A stretch of DNA of 64,000 bases, from assembly GCA_965601475.1 (NCBI GenBank), contig OZ271832.1, positions 1,736,001-1,800,000 on the forward strand, written 5' to 3'. The stretch comes from JAWPMT01 sp965601475. GTDB lineage: Bacteria > Bacteroidota > Bacteroidia > Cytophagales > Cyclobacteriaceae. Below, one piece after another: positions 52,171 through 60,761 of this stretch; position 1 is the first letter of the stretch, and every line of letters starts with the position of its first letter. The position numbers and the translations under genes are program-made. The notes under the pieces were generated by a model. It was not told the origin of the DNA. It did not search any database and worked only from the letters and a program-made list of their open reading frames with translations.

Positions 52171-53081
52171 GCCAACATCCTTTTTGCGGCCTGGATGATC
52201 CATAGCTTGATGAGCTGGAGTTTGGCTTTCTCCTCTTGTATAATCCGATCATATATCTGTCGATCCATGTTCATATCGCAATTGACGGAAGCCGGATCCT
52301 TGAATTTTTGTGATTCGAACTCGGTGCTGGGCATTTTCTTGAATCTCGTGTCATTGTTGGCGTGTGTCCCACTCAGGCCCACATTCTCCACCAGATTGAA
52401 CTTTGGCACAGCACATAGCCCGTCATGGGATCTGATTGAATAATACCAGGGAATGGCCCAGGAATCACCTTTTTGTTCGATTTGGTATTGCATCATATCA
52501 ATCATCTTCGTGGCAAAAAGCCTGTGTCCAATTGACCGGCGAAAGTGCTTGCCATCTCTGAGGGATGTGAACTCTTTCATTTCCAGATCCAAAGTTTGCC
52601 AGGATGATTTCCAGGTAGCCCATCCCCAAATAGGGCAGAAGTGTGAAAAAAAGTAATCCGACTTCATAGACGGTTTCGGAAAATAGTTGGTCCCCGAAAT
52701 CATCATCACTTGCTCATGATCCCGGTATTTCTTGAGCAACGCTGAAGTGAAGTGGAAAAAAGAGGTATTGGGTACGCAGTCGTCTTCGAGGATGATACCC
52801 TCACCCACTGCATCGAGAAACCAGGTAATGGCTTGACTTACTGCTCGCTTGCAGCCTAAGTTTTCTTCCCGGAAGAGCGTTTTCACTTCGCAGTCCCAGT
52901 CCACCCTTTGAAAGATCTCGCGGGTTTGCCTGCACAACTGTTGATCGTCCGGCCGGCCAACTCTGGGTCCATCTGCGGCCACGAACAGTCGGGGTGGTTT
53001 TATTTCCTTAAGTCTTTCAAAAACAATGTTGGTTGTGTCTGGCCTGTTGAAAATCAATAATAATATTGGTGCAACCTCCAT
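52167..53081 (-). CDS. Glycosyltransferase with GNT-I/GT2-like GT-A domain
   Basis: The 304-residue protein begins VAPILLLIFNRPDTTNIVFERL and RLFVAADGPR, then ENLGCKRAVSQAITWFLDA and GIILEDDCVPNTSFFHF, whose E-D-D is the metal-binding motif. GTNYFPKP and PIWGWATWKSSWQTLD follow. This is the hemolysin-like/GNT-I-like GT-A family found in bacterial polysaccharide loci. ISGTNY and the WGWATW block mark the acceptor side. Six nucleotides separate it from the gene upstream and its stop overlaps the next start. Confidence 0.82.
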   Translation of the reverse strand: MEVAPILLLIFNRPDTTNIVFERLKEIKPPRLFVAADGPRVGRPDDQQLCRQTREIFQRVDWDCEVKTLFREENLGCKRAVSQAITWFLDAVGEGIILEDDCVPNTSFFHFTSALLKKYRDHEQVMMISGTNYFPKPSMKSDYFFSHFCPIWGWATWKSSWQTLDLEMKEFTSLRDGKHFRRSIGHRLFATKMIDMMQYQIEQKGDSWAIPWYYSIRSHDGLCAVPKFNLVENVGLSGTHANNDTRFKKMPSTEFESQKFKDPASVNCDMNMDRQIYDRIIQEEKAKLQLIKLWIIQAAKRMLA

Positions 53082-53087
53082 AGTAAC

Positions 53088-54005
53088 CTAAAGATAGTCT
53101 TCCGGAGCATAGACTTTGCCCATTCTACCTGCCATCGCATCCAGTGATGCCCGCAGTAAATAGCGATCCACTTTCTTTTTCCTTATCCACTCTTGCAAGG
53201 CCTCCTTGAAATAGGTCTTTTGCAGTTCCAGGAAAAATCCATAACCTCGATGCTTTCTCATCAGGTATAGGTAATTTCTGCGGCGATAGTAGGACATCAA
53301 TCTGACGATTCGTTCATTGCCTGCATAGGATCCCTTGCGAAAATGGTCCACATGCGATGAGAGGACGATGATCGGAGTTATGCCTTGTTTTGCCATCCGA
53401 AAGCAATAATCAGTTTCCTCGCCGTACATGAAGAAATCGTGAGAAATAAAACCATATTCACGAATAATCTGCATGGGAATCATCATGCTGGAACCACTGA
53501 GGCTCGCCGTTTCGATATGTGTGACATCCGTTTTTGGCTCCCCATAGTCATTGACAAGTAGATCAAAGTCAATGGTCTCTTCAAAGTCAATTTTGCCTTC
53601 CCGGATTTTCCAGATGGTCTTTTGATGCATTTTTCCATCCGACAGGGCCAGACTCCCATACAAATGCCTGGGGTGCCGGAGATAGCACTGGACCAACTTC
53701 CTCAGAGCAAACCGACCCACCTGCAAGTCATTATTCAACATCCAAATCAATTCGAATGGGCTTTCCAAGGCGAAGTCTACCACTTGTTGGTGACCGGCGG
53801 CGTAGCCATTATTGGAAGGATTGGCAAGAATGGTAATATCCGGAAACTGCTTTCTTATGAGGGATAATGAGTTGTCTTGTGAATCATTGTCTACAACAAC
53901 AATTTCAAAAGCATCATAATCTTGCCCGTAAATGGATTGGATACAATCTATTGTTCTTTCGGGTTGGCGCCAGTTGAGTATGGAAATGCAAACCTTTGGG
54001 TCCAT
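53088..54005 (-). CDS. Glycosyltransferase family 2 (GT-A, rhamnosyltransferase-like)
   Basis: About 305 residues from ATG 54005; a TTG at 54014 would overlap the upstream stop (TTGA) and add three residues. The GT2 core is CISILNWRQPERTIDCIQSIY, VVVDNDSQDNSLSLI, NGYAAGHQQVVDFAL and IWMLNNDLQVGRFAL (DxD-like NND). The acceptor-side motif is HDFFMYGEETDYCFRMAKQG, as in rhamnosyl-type GT2 enzymes. The C-terminal tail is basic. Confidence 0.92.
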   Translation of the reverse strand: MDPKVCISILNWRQPERTIDCIQSIYGQDYDAFEIVVVDNDSQDNSLSLIRKQFPDITILANPSNNGYAAGHQQVVDFALESPFELIWMLNNDLQVGRFALRKLVQCYLRHPRHLYGSLALSDGKMHQKTIWKIREGKIDFEETIDFDLLVNDYGEPKTDVTHIETASLSGSSMMIPMQIIREYGFISHDFFMYGEETDYCFRMAKQGITPIIVLSSHVDHFRKGSYAGNERIVRLMSYYRRRNYLYLMRKHRGYGFFLELQKTYFKEALQEWIRKKKVDRYLLRASLDAMAGRMGKVYAPEDYL

Positions 54006-54010
54006 ATCTT

Positions 54011-55126
54011 TCAAAGGGATTCTTTCAAAACTTCCTCCACCTGGTTCTCCCAGTCATGGACCTTGGTGGCGGCATCAAATTGTGCTGCCCTGTCAGTGGC
54101 TATGGTTGCACTAAACTCATAACCCGGCTGCATCACACGCTGCATCGCCTGAACGAAAGCCTCTATGTTGTAATTTTCCACAACTTCCCCCATCCCTGGA
54201 AGGATAAATTCCCCGGCACCTCCTGAGTCGAAGGAAACGATGGGTTTGCCCAGAGCAGCCGCTTCGATCATTACCAGAGGAAAGGGATCTTCCCGTGATG
54301 TGAGCATGAAACCATCGGCGCTATCCATCCATGCATAGTAGTCTTCATGCTTATCGCCAACAAGGAAAACGTTGCTTAGGTCGAATTGATCAATCTGCTG
54401 TTCCACGTAATATCTGAACCCGCTTCGACCATATCCTATCCAGACAATGTTGGCTACATCCTTTAGCCTCTCCGCGATTTGTGGAATAAAGTCAAGTCCT
54501 TTCCGGTAGCTCATGGACCCAGACATGACCCAGGTGAACTTTGTAGAAGCGGTGATCTCATGTTGCTCAATCTCCTTACTCACCAAACCGCGATCATGGT
54601 GCACCTGTGCGATGTCAACCACTTCAAAAAACTTCCCAGTCCTCCGAGCACCAAGTGTCTGCAACTTCTCGAGGACCAATGACGAGCATCCAATACACAA
54701 CTTGGCACTTGACAAGATATGTTTGAGCTCCTCAGGTCTTACACGTTCATACATAGAAGGAAGCTCGTGAAAATGGACCACATACGGAATGCCCATCTCC
54801 TGTGCCATTTTGCAAAAGCGGTGCGAATTCAAGGTATTGATATACCAAATGTCAGGTTTTAGTTTCCGGTGTAAGCGCTTCAGATAAAGCCGTTCTACAT
54901 CGGCCTTGAAAACCCTTGCTACAAGTGCCAGAAAGAACCCAAGGTAGGGACGGGTAGTTCTGATAGGCACATATACTTTGAAATCCCTGGACAAGTAATC
55001 CGCGAGCGTCCCTTTTGCTGGAAAGTAAAAGTATCCCTCCGTTTTCTGGAAATATCTTGCAAGGTTCTTGAGGAACACTTCCGCACCAGTGAAGAAACCT
55101 GTGGGATTAATGAAGAGAATTTTCAA
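54011..55126 (-). CDS. Glycosyltransferase family 4 (GT-B)
   Basis: A 371-residue GT-B enzyme starting at a TTG (55126) that produces the standard MKILFINPTG opening with the loop FFTGAEVFLKNLARYF. The donor half has FTWVMSGSMSYRKGLDFIPQIAERL, IVWIGYGRSGFRYYVEQQI and GFMLTSREDPFPLVMIEAAALGKPIVSFDSGGAGEF, with the E-D-P-F-P-x-V-x-x-E signature. It overlaps the FkbM-type gene by 20 nt. Confidence 0.93.
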   Translation of the reverse strand: MKILFINPTGFFTGAEVFLKNLARYFQKTEGYFYFPAKGTLADYLSRDFKVYVPIRTTRPYLGFFLALVARVFKADVERLYLKRLHRKLKPDIWYINTLNSHRFCKMAQEMGIPYVVHFHELPSMYERVRPEELKHILSSAKLCIGCSSLVLEKLQTLGARRTGKFFEVVDIAQVHHDRGLVSKEIEQHEITASTKFTWVMSGSMSYRKGLDFIPQIAERLKDVANIVWIGYGRSGFRYYVEQQIDQFDLSNVFLVGDKHEDYYAWMDSADGFMLTSREDPFPLVMIEAAALGKPIVSFDSGGAGEFILPGMGEVVENYNIEAFVQAMQRVMQPGYEFSATIATDRAAQFDAATKVHDWENQVEEVLKESL

Positions 55127-55943
55127 CGAGTCTGTGATTTACACAAAGATATAATTCACCGTGCCGGGACGTTGTGAAACTATAGCTCCGCAATGTTTTC
55201 AAAATGTGCTCCTCATCGGCTACCTCTGGATGAATCTCAATCGCCAGAAACCGCACCTTCGGCAGCACAGCTTCCACCTCATCAGGGTTCTTAAAAATGG
55301 ATTCTTCGCTCCCCTCTATGTCCATTTTGAGTATATCGACTTGTGAGATCTCGTGCTCTTCCAAGTATTGCGAGAGCCTCCGGACCTCTATGGACCCATG
55401 CTCCGCTTCTTCTAGTCGTATGGAAGAGGCATCTGAATGACGAAAAGACCTATCAATTTCCAGAGTAGTATCGGCTCCGTAGATACCCAGCTTGTTCCGG
55501 TGGACTCCACTGAGCCCATTTGTATTTCGAGTGAGAAGATCAAAGTTCTCGTCCTCCGGTTCAAAAGCATGAATCCTCGCAGATGGATATAGGCTAGTGA
55601 AAAAGACCGTAGCCAAACCAATGTTAGATCCGCAGTCGAAAATGGTAGCAATGCGATCTTGTTGACAGAAGTGATTGATCAAATCGACAAGACCTTGGTA
55701 CTCTTTTCGGATGAAGATATGCTTGAAGAGTCCCAAATCGGATCCCTGGTTCCGAAAATAGCATTTGGTATCATACCCCAACCGTTGCAAGTCGAGCGCA
55801 ATAATATTCTCCGATACCTCGTAACTGATCCCTTTCTCCACGCAATAGTCCAAGAAAAATTGCTTGCTTTGAAATTGAAGAGAAAGCTGGCCATACAGCT
55901 TATTGGCCACCCTAAGCAAAACCCTTTGGAGAATTTCCTTCAA
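55107..55943 (-). CDS. FkbM family methyltransferase
   Basis: The 278-residue protein starts at a TTG (55943); an in-frame stop five codons upstream rules out a longer form. The FkbM motifs are ATIFDCGSNIGLATVFF, RIHAFEPEDENFDLLTRN, DASSIRLEE and VDILKMDIEGSEESIFKN, followed by LAIEIHPEV. FkbM enzymes O-methylate sugars or polyketides. The N-terminal 85 residues resemble the linker found in polysaccharide-cluster members. A 60-nt gap separates it from wzt upstream. Confidence 0.92.
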   Translation of the reverse strand: MKEILQRVLLRVANKLYGQLSLQFQSKQFFLDYCVEKGISYEVSENIIALDLQRLGYDTKCYFRNQGSDLGLFKHIFIRKEYQGLVDLINHFCQQDRIATIFDCGSNIGLATVFFTSLYPSARIHAFEPEDENFDLLTRNTNGLSGVHRNKLGIYGADTTLEIDRSFRHSDASSIRLEEAEHGSIEVRRLSQYLEEHEISQVDILKMDIEGSEESIFKNPDEVEAVLPKVRFLAIEIHPEVADEEHILKTLRSYSFTTSRHGELYLCVNHRLVENSLH

Positions 55944-56003
55944 GTGATTGGGGAGTTAAATTTTGTGTCTATTTGGAAAATCATACCATTTTACGTGATT
56001 ATG

Positions 56004-57248
56004 CTAATCAATTAACTGGAAGTTGTACTTTGGATGATAGAATGTATTGAGGCTGCTATACAATAGCTTACCTGTCTTGAAAATATCTTCCTGACTAACT
56101 TCAAACTTGATGGCCTCATAAATAATATCGAAACTTCGGGAGCCATCATGCAGAAACAAATCAATAAAATAGGTGCCTTCCCGGTAGATCAGCAATTCGT
56201 CAATCTCAAATACCAGGGTTCCGGACCTCTTTCCATGAAGTTCGATTCTTTGTCCCGTGATCATATTATTTAGTCCAATCACGGGTCTTAGATCTCGGTC
56301 CTTCACAATCAACCCCAGAACAATCAGCTTTAAGTCAAGATCCAGCTTGAAGTCAACTTCCAGTTTCAGATTTGCACCAGAGGTGATGCGATCTGCACAT
56401 TGATTGTTGGAAAGAAACCTCGCAGCCACAATGCCGTATCCGGCAGGATACAATTTTGATTCATCCTGGCTGAAATCATAAACTCCAGGCGCAACATTCT
56501 GATTATAGGTTGCTTCAATCAGATTCAAATAACCTTCGACCGCCTGATCTATCGGTCCAAGTTTCACCATTTTTCCCTCCTGCAACACTATTCCTGTGGT
56601 ACATAGCCTTTTGATAGCCTCCATGTTGTGGCTGACAAAAATGACCGTCCGGCCATGACTGGCAACGTCTTCCATTTTACCCAGGCATTTTTTCTGAAAC
56701 TCCACGTCTCCGACGGCCAAAACTTCGTCCACAATGAGAATCTCGGGTTCCAAGTGCGCGGCAACCGAAAAGGCCAACCGCACTTTCATGCCGCTACTAT
56801 AATGCTTAACAGGAGTATCTAAAAACTTCTCAACCCCCGAGAAGTCGATAATCTGATCCATCTTTGATTTGACTTCATCCCTCGACATACCCAGGATGGT
56901 TCCATTTAGGTAAATGTTTTCCTTGCCGGTCAGCTCTGGATGAAATCCTGTCCCCACCTCTAACAAGGCAGAAGCTCTGCCATACAAATGCACCTCGCCC
57001 GTTGTTGGGTGGGTGATTCTTGATAGAATCTTTAGCAAGGTGCTTTTTCCAGCACCATTACGGCCAATTATACCTACAGCAGCTCCCTTCTCAATCTCAA
57101 AGTCGAGGTCCTTCAGTGCCCAAAAATATTGGGAATTTCCACCCGGGCGAAACATCCCTTGTAGCGTCTCTCGGAGAGAGCTGGATTTGGAATGGCCAAT
57201 TCGAAACTGCTTGCTAAGTTCTTTGACTACGATCGCTTTTTCACTCAT
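56004..57248 (-). CDS. wzt: Polysaccharide ABC exporter ATPase with C-terminal Wzt domain
   Basis: A 414-residue ATPase. The N-terminal nucleotide-binding domain (about 1-235) is canonical: Walker A GIIGRNGAGKSTLLK, signature HYSSGMKVRLAFSVAAHL, Walker B ILIVDEVLAVGD, and H-loop FVSHNMEAIKRL. The C-terminal 160 residues are beta-rich (ASGANLKLEVDFKLDLDLK, TLVFEIDELLIYREGTYFIDLF) and match the position of the Wzt carbohydrate-binding domain that recognises the modified end of the glycan before export. It pairs with the Wzm-like permease at 58549-59364, although two other genes lie between. Confidence 0.93.
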   Translation of the reverse strand: MSEKAIVVKELSKQFRIGHSKSSSLRETLQGMFRPGGNSQYFWALKDLDFEIEKGAAVGIIGRNGAGKSTLLKILSRITHPTTGEVHLYGRASALLEVGTGFHPELTGKENIYLNGTILGMSRDEVKSKMDQIIDFSGVEKFLDTPVKHYSSGMKVRLAFSVAAHLEPEILIVDEVLAVGDVEFQKKCLGKMEDVASHGRTVIFVSHNMEAIKRLCTTGIVLQEGKMVKLGPIDQAVEGYLNLIEATYNQNVAPGVYDFSQDESKLYPAGYGIVAARFLSNNQCADRITSGANLKLEVDFKLDLDLKLIVLGLIVKDRDLRPVIGLNNMITGQRIELHGKRSGTLVFEIDELLIYREGTYFIDLFLHDGSRSFDIIYEAIKFEVSQEDIFKTGKLLYSSLNTFYHPKYNFQLID

Positions 57249-57466
57249 TTTTTCAGCTCGTTCAGCCTATTGCTAATGCGTCCAATGTACATAAGTCTAG
57301 AAATAAACACAATTGCCGCTAGCGGCGAAAAAAATATCAGAAGGATCTGACAGAGGACTGCCCAGCGGGCACTCAGCCTTGACACATCCAGAGCAAGAAT
57401 CAACTTCTCTTTTATCGGCTCCTTGCGGATAAAGCATAATTTATTCGACCTTTCTGAAATAATCAT
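57245..57466 (-). CDS. Small predicted membrane protein between wzt and a methyltransferase-like gene
   Basis: A 73-residue ORF with one hydrophobic segment (AVLCQILLIFFSPLAAIVFI, about 35-55) flanked by basic residues. The ATG at 57466 lies 26 nt inside the end of the upstream gene and its TGA overlaps the wzt start (ATGA). The tight two-sided overlap matches the coupling style of the locus and argues it is translated. No family is recognised. It could be an accessory of the exporter, or a chance ORF bridging two genes. Confidence 0.45.
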   Translation of the reverse strand: MIISERSNKLCFIRKEPIKEKLILALDVSRLSARWAVLCQILLIFFSPLAAIVFISRLMYIGRISNRLNELKK

Positions 57467-58355
57467 CCCGTAATGATCCTAAATCCTTGTTATGAATAGC
57501 CAACTGCTTCCTCATATGAATAGACCCACGCTCTACTTTCCGAAAGATTTGCTTCAGCCATCGAGGTAGCATTCTGGCAAGCACGCCTCTCAAGCTTACG
57601 TTCTGGCTAGTCCCCATTTGGGAGACTAAAGGATTCCCTTTCCACATGATATCCTGGTAATCGCTTTGTTGCGGCAAGTGTCGAGGTGTTTCAAACGCTT
57701 TGGTTTTACGCGCCAAGACAAGTAGAAAGGTGCGATGACAGTTGGTAATTTCGACTCTGTCCTGCACCTGATTTGGATCACAAAGGTGATACCACTTTGC
57801 TCCTGGTCGATCCAGACAGGAAATGATATCGATAATCTCAAAACCGTAATGCGGGAATACCTGAAAATAGAATTCAGGACTGAATTGATAAAAACCGTGA
57901 CCACAAAAGTTATTTGCAGGACTCAAACCAACGTAATGTCCCCCGACCTCTATAAGCTTAAAACAATTCTCTAAAGCAACACGCGTATCAAAGATATGCT
58001 CCAAAGTTCCTCCATCAATGAGCATTGTGGCTTGTTCTGCCATATCCTCAGGAATAGGAGTATTGAGATCATGCAAAAGGTCGGCACCCTCATAATCAGA
58101 AGCATCAAGACTCCTTACGCTCGTCGCGCCCATCTTCTCTAAAAAGCGAATCAATCGATCGGCACGGCGGTCTTCCGCAAAGAAATCATCCAGCTCTTGG
58201 CGAGAGAACTCTAGCTCCGAGAGTTTTAAGGTTTGAGCCAACTGAGACTTTGACAAATTCAAGGTCTGGCGGCCCAGTGTGACGGTTCTTTCGAAAGAAA
58301 CACCCCGCTCCGAGGCGCGCGCTAAGAATCTAATGCCATTGCTATCTATTCCCAT
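57441..58355 (-). CDS. Methyltransferase-like protein of polysaccharide locus
   Basis: The 304-residue protein has the fold order of a class I methyltransferase with weak motif I: ATSVRSLDASDYEGADLLHDLN (landmark SVRSLDASDYEGADLLHD), then MLIDGGTLEHIFDTRVALENCFKLIEVGGHYVGLSPANN, in which GGTLEHIFD replaces the usual post-motif. FSPEFYFQVFPHYGFEI follows. Such proteins are common next to Wzm/Wzt genes in Bacteroidota. The loss of a GxGxG motif leaves methyl transfer uncertain. It lies 193 nt downstream of the permease gene; that gap shows no clear promoter. Confidence 0.62.
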   Translation of the reverse strand: MGIDSNGIRFLARASERGVSFERTVTLGRQTLNLSKSQLAQTLKLSELEFSRQELDDFFAEDRRADRLIRFLEKMGATSVRSLDASDYEGADLLHDLNTPIPEDMAEQATMLIDGGTLEHIFDTRVALENCFKLIEVGGHYVGLSPANNFCGHGFYQFSPEFYFQVFPHYGFEIIDIISCLDRPGAKWYHLCDPNQVQDRVEITNCHRTFLLVLARKTKAFETPRHLPQQSDYQDIMWKGNPLVSQMGTSQNVSLRGVLARMLPRWLKQIFRKVERGSIHMRKQLAIHNKDLGSLRDDYFRKVE

Positions 58356-58548
58356 AGTCTCACACTTTATAAAACAGGTATAGTTTTCTCTTCAAAGGAA
58401 AGGACCTCAAACCCTTTGTTTGACCTGTAAGGATCCCCATCCATTGGGGAAAAAGAGGCCTATCCTGCAATATCGGCTTACCTATTTGCTTCATAACGCT
58501 GTCGAACATTCCTATTCCCACCATTTCCTTTCTCTTTGACCCTCTCCT

Positions 58549-59364
58549 TCACACCAAATCCGCCATAGACGATTCTACTCGTCGAAAGTATATGAGTCCA
58601 GAAACAAAGAGTACGGCCGTTATAACATAACTGAAGTATCCATAGGGGCTGGGCGGAGCTGTATCCAGCAACGACCATCTGAATCCCTCAATCAATCCCG
58701 CCATGGGATTGGAGTAATAGAGCCAATGAAATTCTTCAGGAACCATCTGCGCCGGATATGCTACAGGCGTAGCGTACAATCCAAACTGCACCAAAAAAGG
58801 AATCACATGCTGAAAGTCCCTGTAGCGAATGGTCAATGCGCTAAGCCAAATCCCTATACTAAGCGATAGTACGACCAAGACCAGGAAGAACAGCGGAAAC
58901 AATGCAATATTCCAACTGATTGGATATTGGTAATAAATCATCAATAGCAGCACCATGACCAACGTAATGCTGTAATCAATGAAACCTACGACAGCCTTCG
59001 ACAAGGGTATGGTCAATCTTGGGAAATAGATCTTCTTGATCATCTCCTGAGAGGCAATGATGGACACCCCGGATTGATTCAGTACATAGGCAAAGAAGGT
59101 CCACGCAGACATGCCCACCACCGCGAACAACGGATAGGGTATACCCCCGGTATCGATTTGTATGGCCCGACCAAAAATCAGCACAAATATGAGCAACGTA
59201 AATAACGGCTGAATCAGAGCCCAGAGGAATCCGAGCAATGTTTGCGCATATCGTACTCTATAATCACGGTAGGCAAGGACCAGAAATAAGTCTTTGAATC
59301 TTACCATTTCCCTTATGTCCGGAAAAAGCGAGAGTTTTCCTGCTTTGATTACTGTTTTTTCCAT
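58549..59364 (-). CDS. wzm: Polysaccharide ABC exporter permease (Wzm-like)
   Basis: About 271 residues from ATG 59364, which shares its A with the previous stop (TGATG); a TTG one codon earlier is possible. FKDLFLVLAYRDYRVRYAQTLLGFLWALIQPLF is the ABC-2 permease opening (landmark YAQTLLGFLWALIQPL), with six membrane segments in all. The helix MVPEEFHWLYYSNPMAGLIEGFRW near the C-terminus is typical of O-antigen/capsule permeases. With the Wzt ATPase at 56004-57248 it would export the completed glycan across the inner membrane. Confidence 0.94.
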   Translation of the reverse strand: MEKTVIKAGKLSLFPDIREMVRFKDLFLVLAYRDYRVRYAQTLLGFLWALIQPLFTLLIFVLIFGRAIQIDTGGIPYPLFAVVGMSAWTFFAYVLNQSGVSIIASQEMIKKIYFPRLTIPLSKAVVGFIDYSITLVMVLLLMIYYQYPISWNIALFPLFFLVLVVLSLSIGIWLSALTIRYRDFQHVIPFLVQFGLYATPVAYPAQMVPEEFHWLYYSNPMAGLIEGFRWSLLDTAPPSPYGYFSYVITAVLFVSGLIYFRRVESSMADLV

Positions 59365-60683
59365 CAAAAACGGTTAGTTGCATTACGTGTGATCCTTCGT
59401 GAGCTCATCTCAAATAGCATCACGAGGCCAAAGGTATAGAAAGGAATCATTGGAATCTTGTATCGCACGAGTGTACCAAAATTGAAGGTGGAAATGCCAA
59501 CAGCAAAGGCGAAAACCAGCGAAAAGCATATACAAAAGGTTATCACCGGGTTGCTCAGCACAATCCAGATTTTCGCTCTCAGCTTAAAAAACAAGTAAAA
59601 GGTAATGACAAAAAGCACCAGGCTCTCCAGTGCTGAAAGCAACATCAAGGGATTGCTCACCTCCCAAAGGTAAGGTCTGAACAGCGTGACATTGATGGCC
59701 GCAGGTGCTAACCTAAGCATGCTGGACCAGGTACCGTCAAGATCGCCAAGGGTGTAGGTAGATCCTGCATCCCTTCCACTCCAGTAAGCGATATCGTAGG
59801 CAGTAACCCTGGCCGTCTCAGGAATTTTGGAAAGACTATACTTATCACTGGAGGAAGTCACCTCGGAAGTTATGAAAAACCCTCCAGCGATGAATGCCGC
59901 AAAAAGCATGGGTGAAATAATCATGCGCAGAACACGGTTCCTGATTCTCCCCTTCGCACTTAGATAGCTAAAAAGGAAAAGGTTAGGTACTAAAGCGGCC
60001 AGTATATAGAGTTTGACCACCATCAGACATACCGACGTTAGAAGTAGGACGATGAGCATATTGATGGAAAAACGCTCATGCAATCGGTAAAAGGCCACAA
60101 AGGCCCAGCAAGTACAGGTCAAGGCAATCGTATCCTTCATGATACCTGAGCCCCAAAAAACCACCGACGGAAAAAGCAACATGGCATAGAACAGCACCCT
60201 TTCCCGTCCTGGCAGGATTTCGCAGGCAAGCTGATACAGCGCCCAAAGTCCGGTAAAGCTAACCGTGGCAAAAATCAACGCGATGGCAGAATAGGCATTC
60301 AACGTGGGTATCCCAAAAAAGCCAACCAATCGGCAGACAAAGTAAGATGCCGGGTCGCCGGTCCAGTACATGCTGATGGTGTATCGGAAAGTGTCCGGCT
60401 GCACTACATCAGGGAGAAAGATTAGCTTAAAGGCGACTGCGGGTTCTTCCAGAAAAGCTCGCCAAATAACCTGACCATGGTGGTAGTAATTGAAGGTATC
60501 TCCCCCGCCATAATAAAACTGATAGACCAGCCCAATAGCAATAGCGCCAAAGAAACGTGTAAATAAAGCCGGTAAAAAATATTTTCGGTTGTAGCGATTT
60601 GTAACATAGGGCCGGACAAAGAATGCAACCAGGCCTATGATCAGCATATAAAACGGTGTGACAAGTAAATCTAAGAGGGACAT
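59364..60683 (-). CDS. Polytopic membrane protein, polymerase- or GT-C-like
   Basis: The 439-residue protein has about ten to twelve predicted membrane segments. After the second, a loop reads FYYGGGDTFNYYHHGQVIW, with acidic and aromatic residues reminiscent of GT-C enzymes; another loop at about 280-330 is large and periplasmic-looking (SGRDAGSTYTLGDLDGTW). It does not match Wzx. Wzy-like polymerases are hard to recognise by sequence, so it could be a polymerase, a GT-C glycosyltransferase or a ligase. It stops at the wzm start. Confidence 0.6.
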   Translation of the reverse strand: MSLLDLLVTPFYMLIIGLVAFFVRPYVTNRYNRKYFLPALFTRFFGAIAIGLVYQFYYGGGDTFNYYHHGQVIWRAFLEEPAVAFKLIFLPDVVQPDTFRYTISMYWTGDPASYFVCRLVGFFGIPTLNAYSAIALIFATVSFTGLWALYQLACEILPGRERVLFYAMLLFPSVVFWGSGIMKDTIALTCTCWAFVAFYRLHERFSINMLIVLLLTSVCLMVVKLYILAALVPNLFLFSYLSAKGRIRNRVLRMIISPMLFAAFIAGGFFITSEVTSSSDKYSLSKIPETARVTAYDIAYWSGRDAGSTYTLGDLDGTWSSMLRLAPAAINVTLFRPYLWEVSNPLMLLSALESLVLFVITFYLFFKLRAKIWIVLSNPVITFCICFSLVFAFAVGISTFNFGTLVRYKIPMIPFYTFGLVMLFEMSSRRITRNATNRF

Positions 60684-60761
60684 GGGCTAGCACTCCATCT
60701 GCAACATATGAATCAAATCAACTGCAATCCATTCCATCGATTCGCATATTGTTGAATCCAT

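Noticed and set aside
57441..58355. Calling the wzm/wzt-neighbouring protein a definite methyltransferase
   Set aside because: The glycine-rich SAM motif is not recognisable, so I kept the call as methyltransferase-like only.
58356..58548. Hairpin and short ORF in the 193-nt gap after wzm
   Set aside because: The hairpins near 58410 and 58440 lack a T-run in the direction of transcription, and the 58478-58678 ORF is a shadow of wzm.
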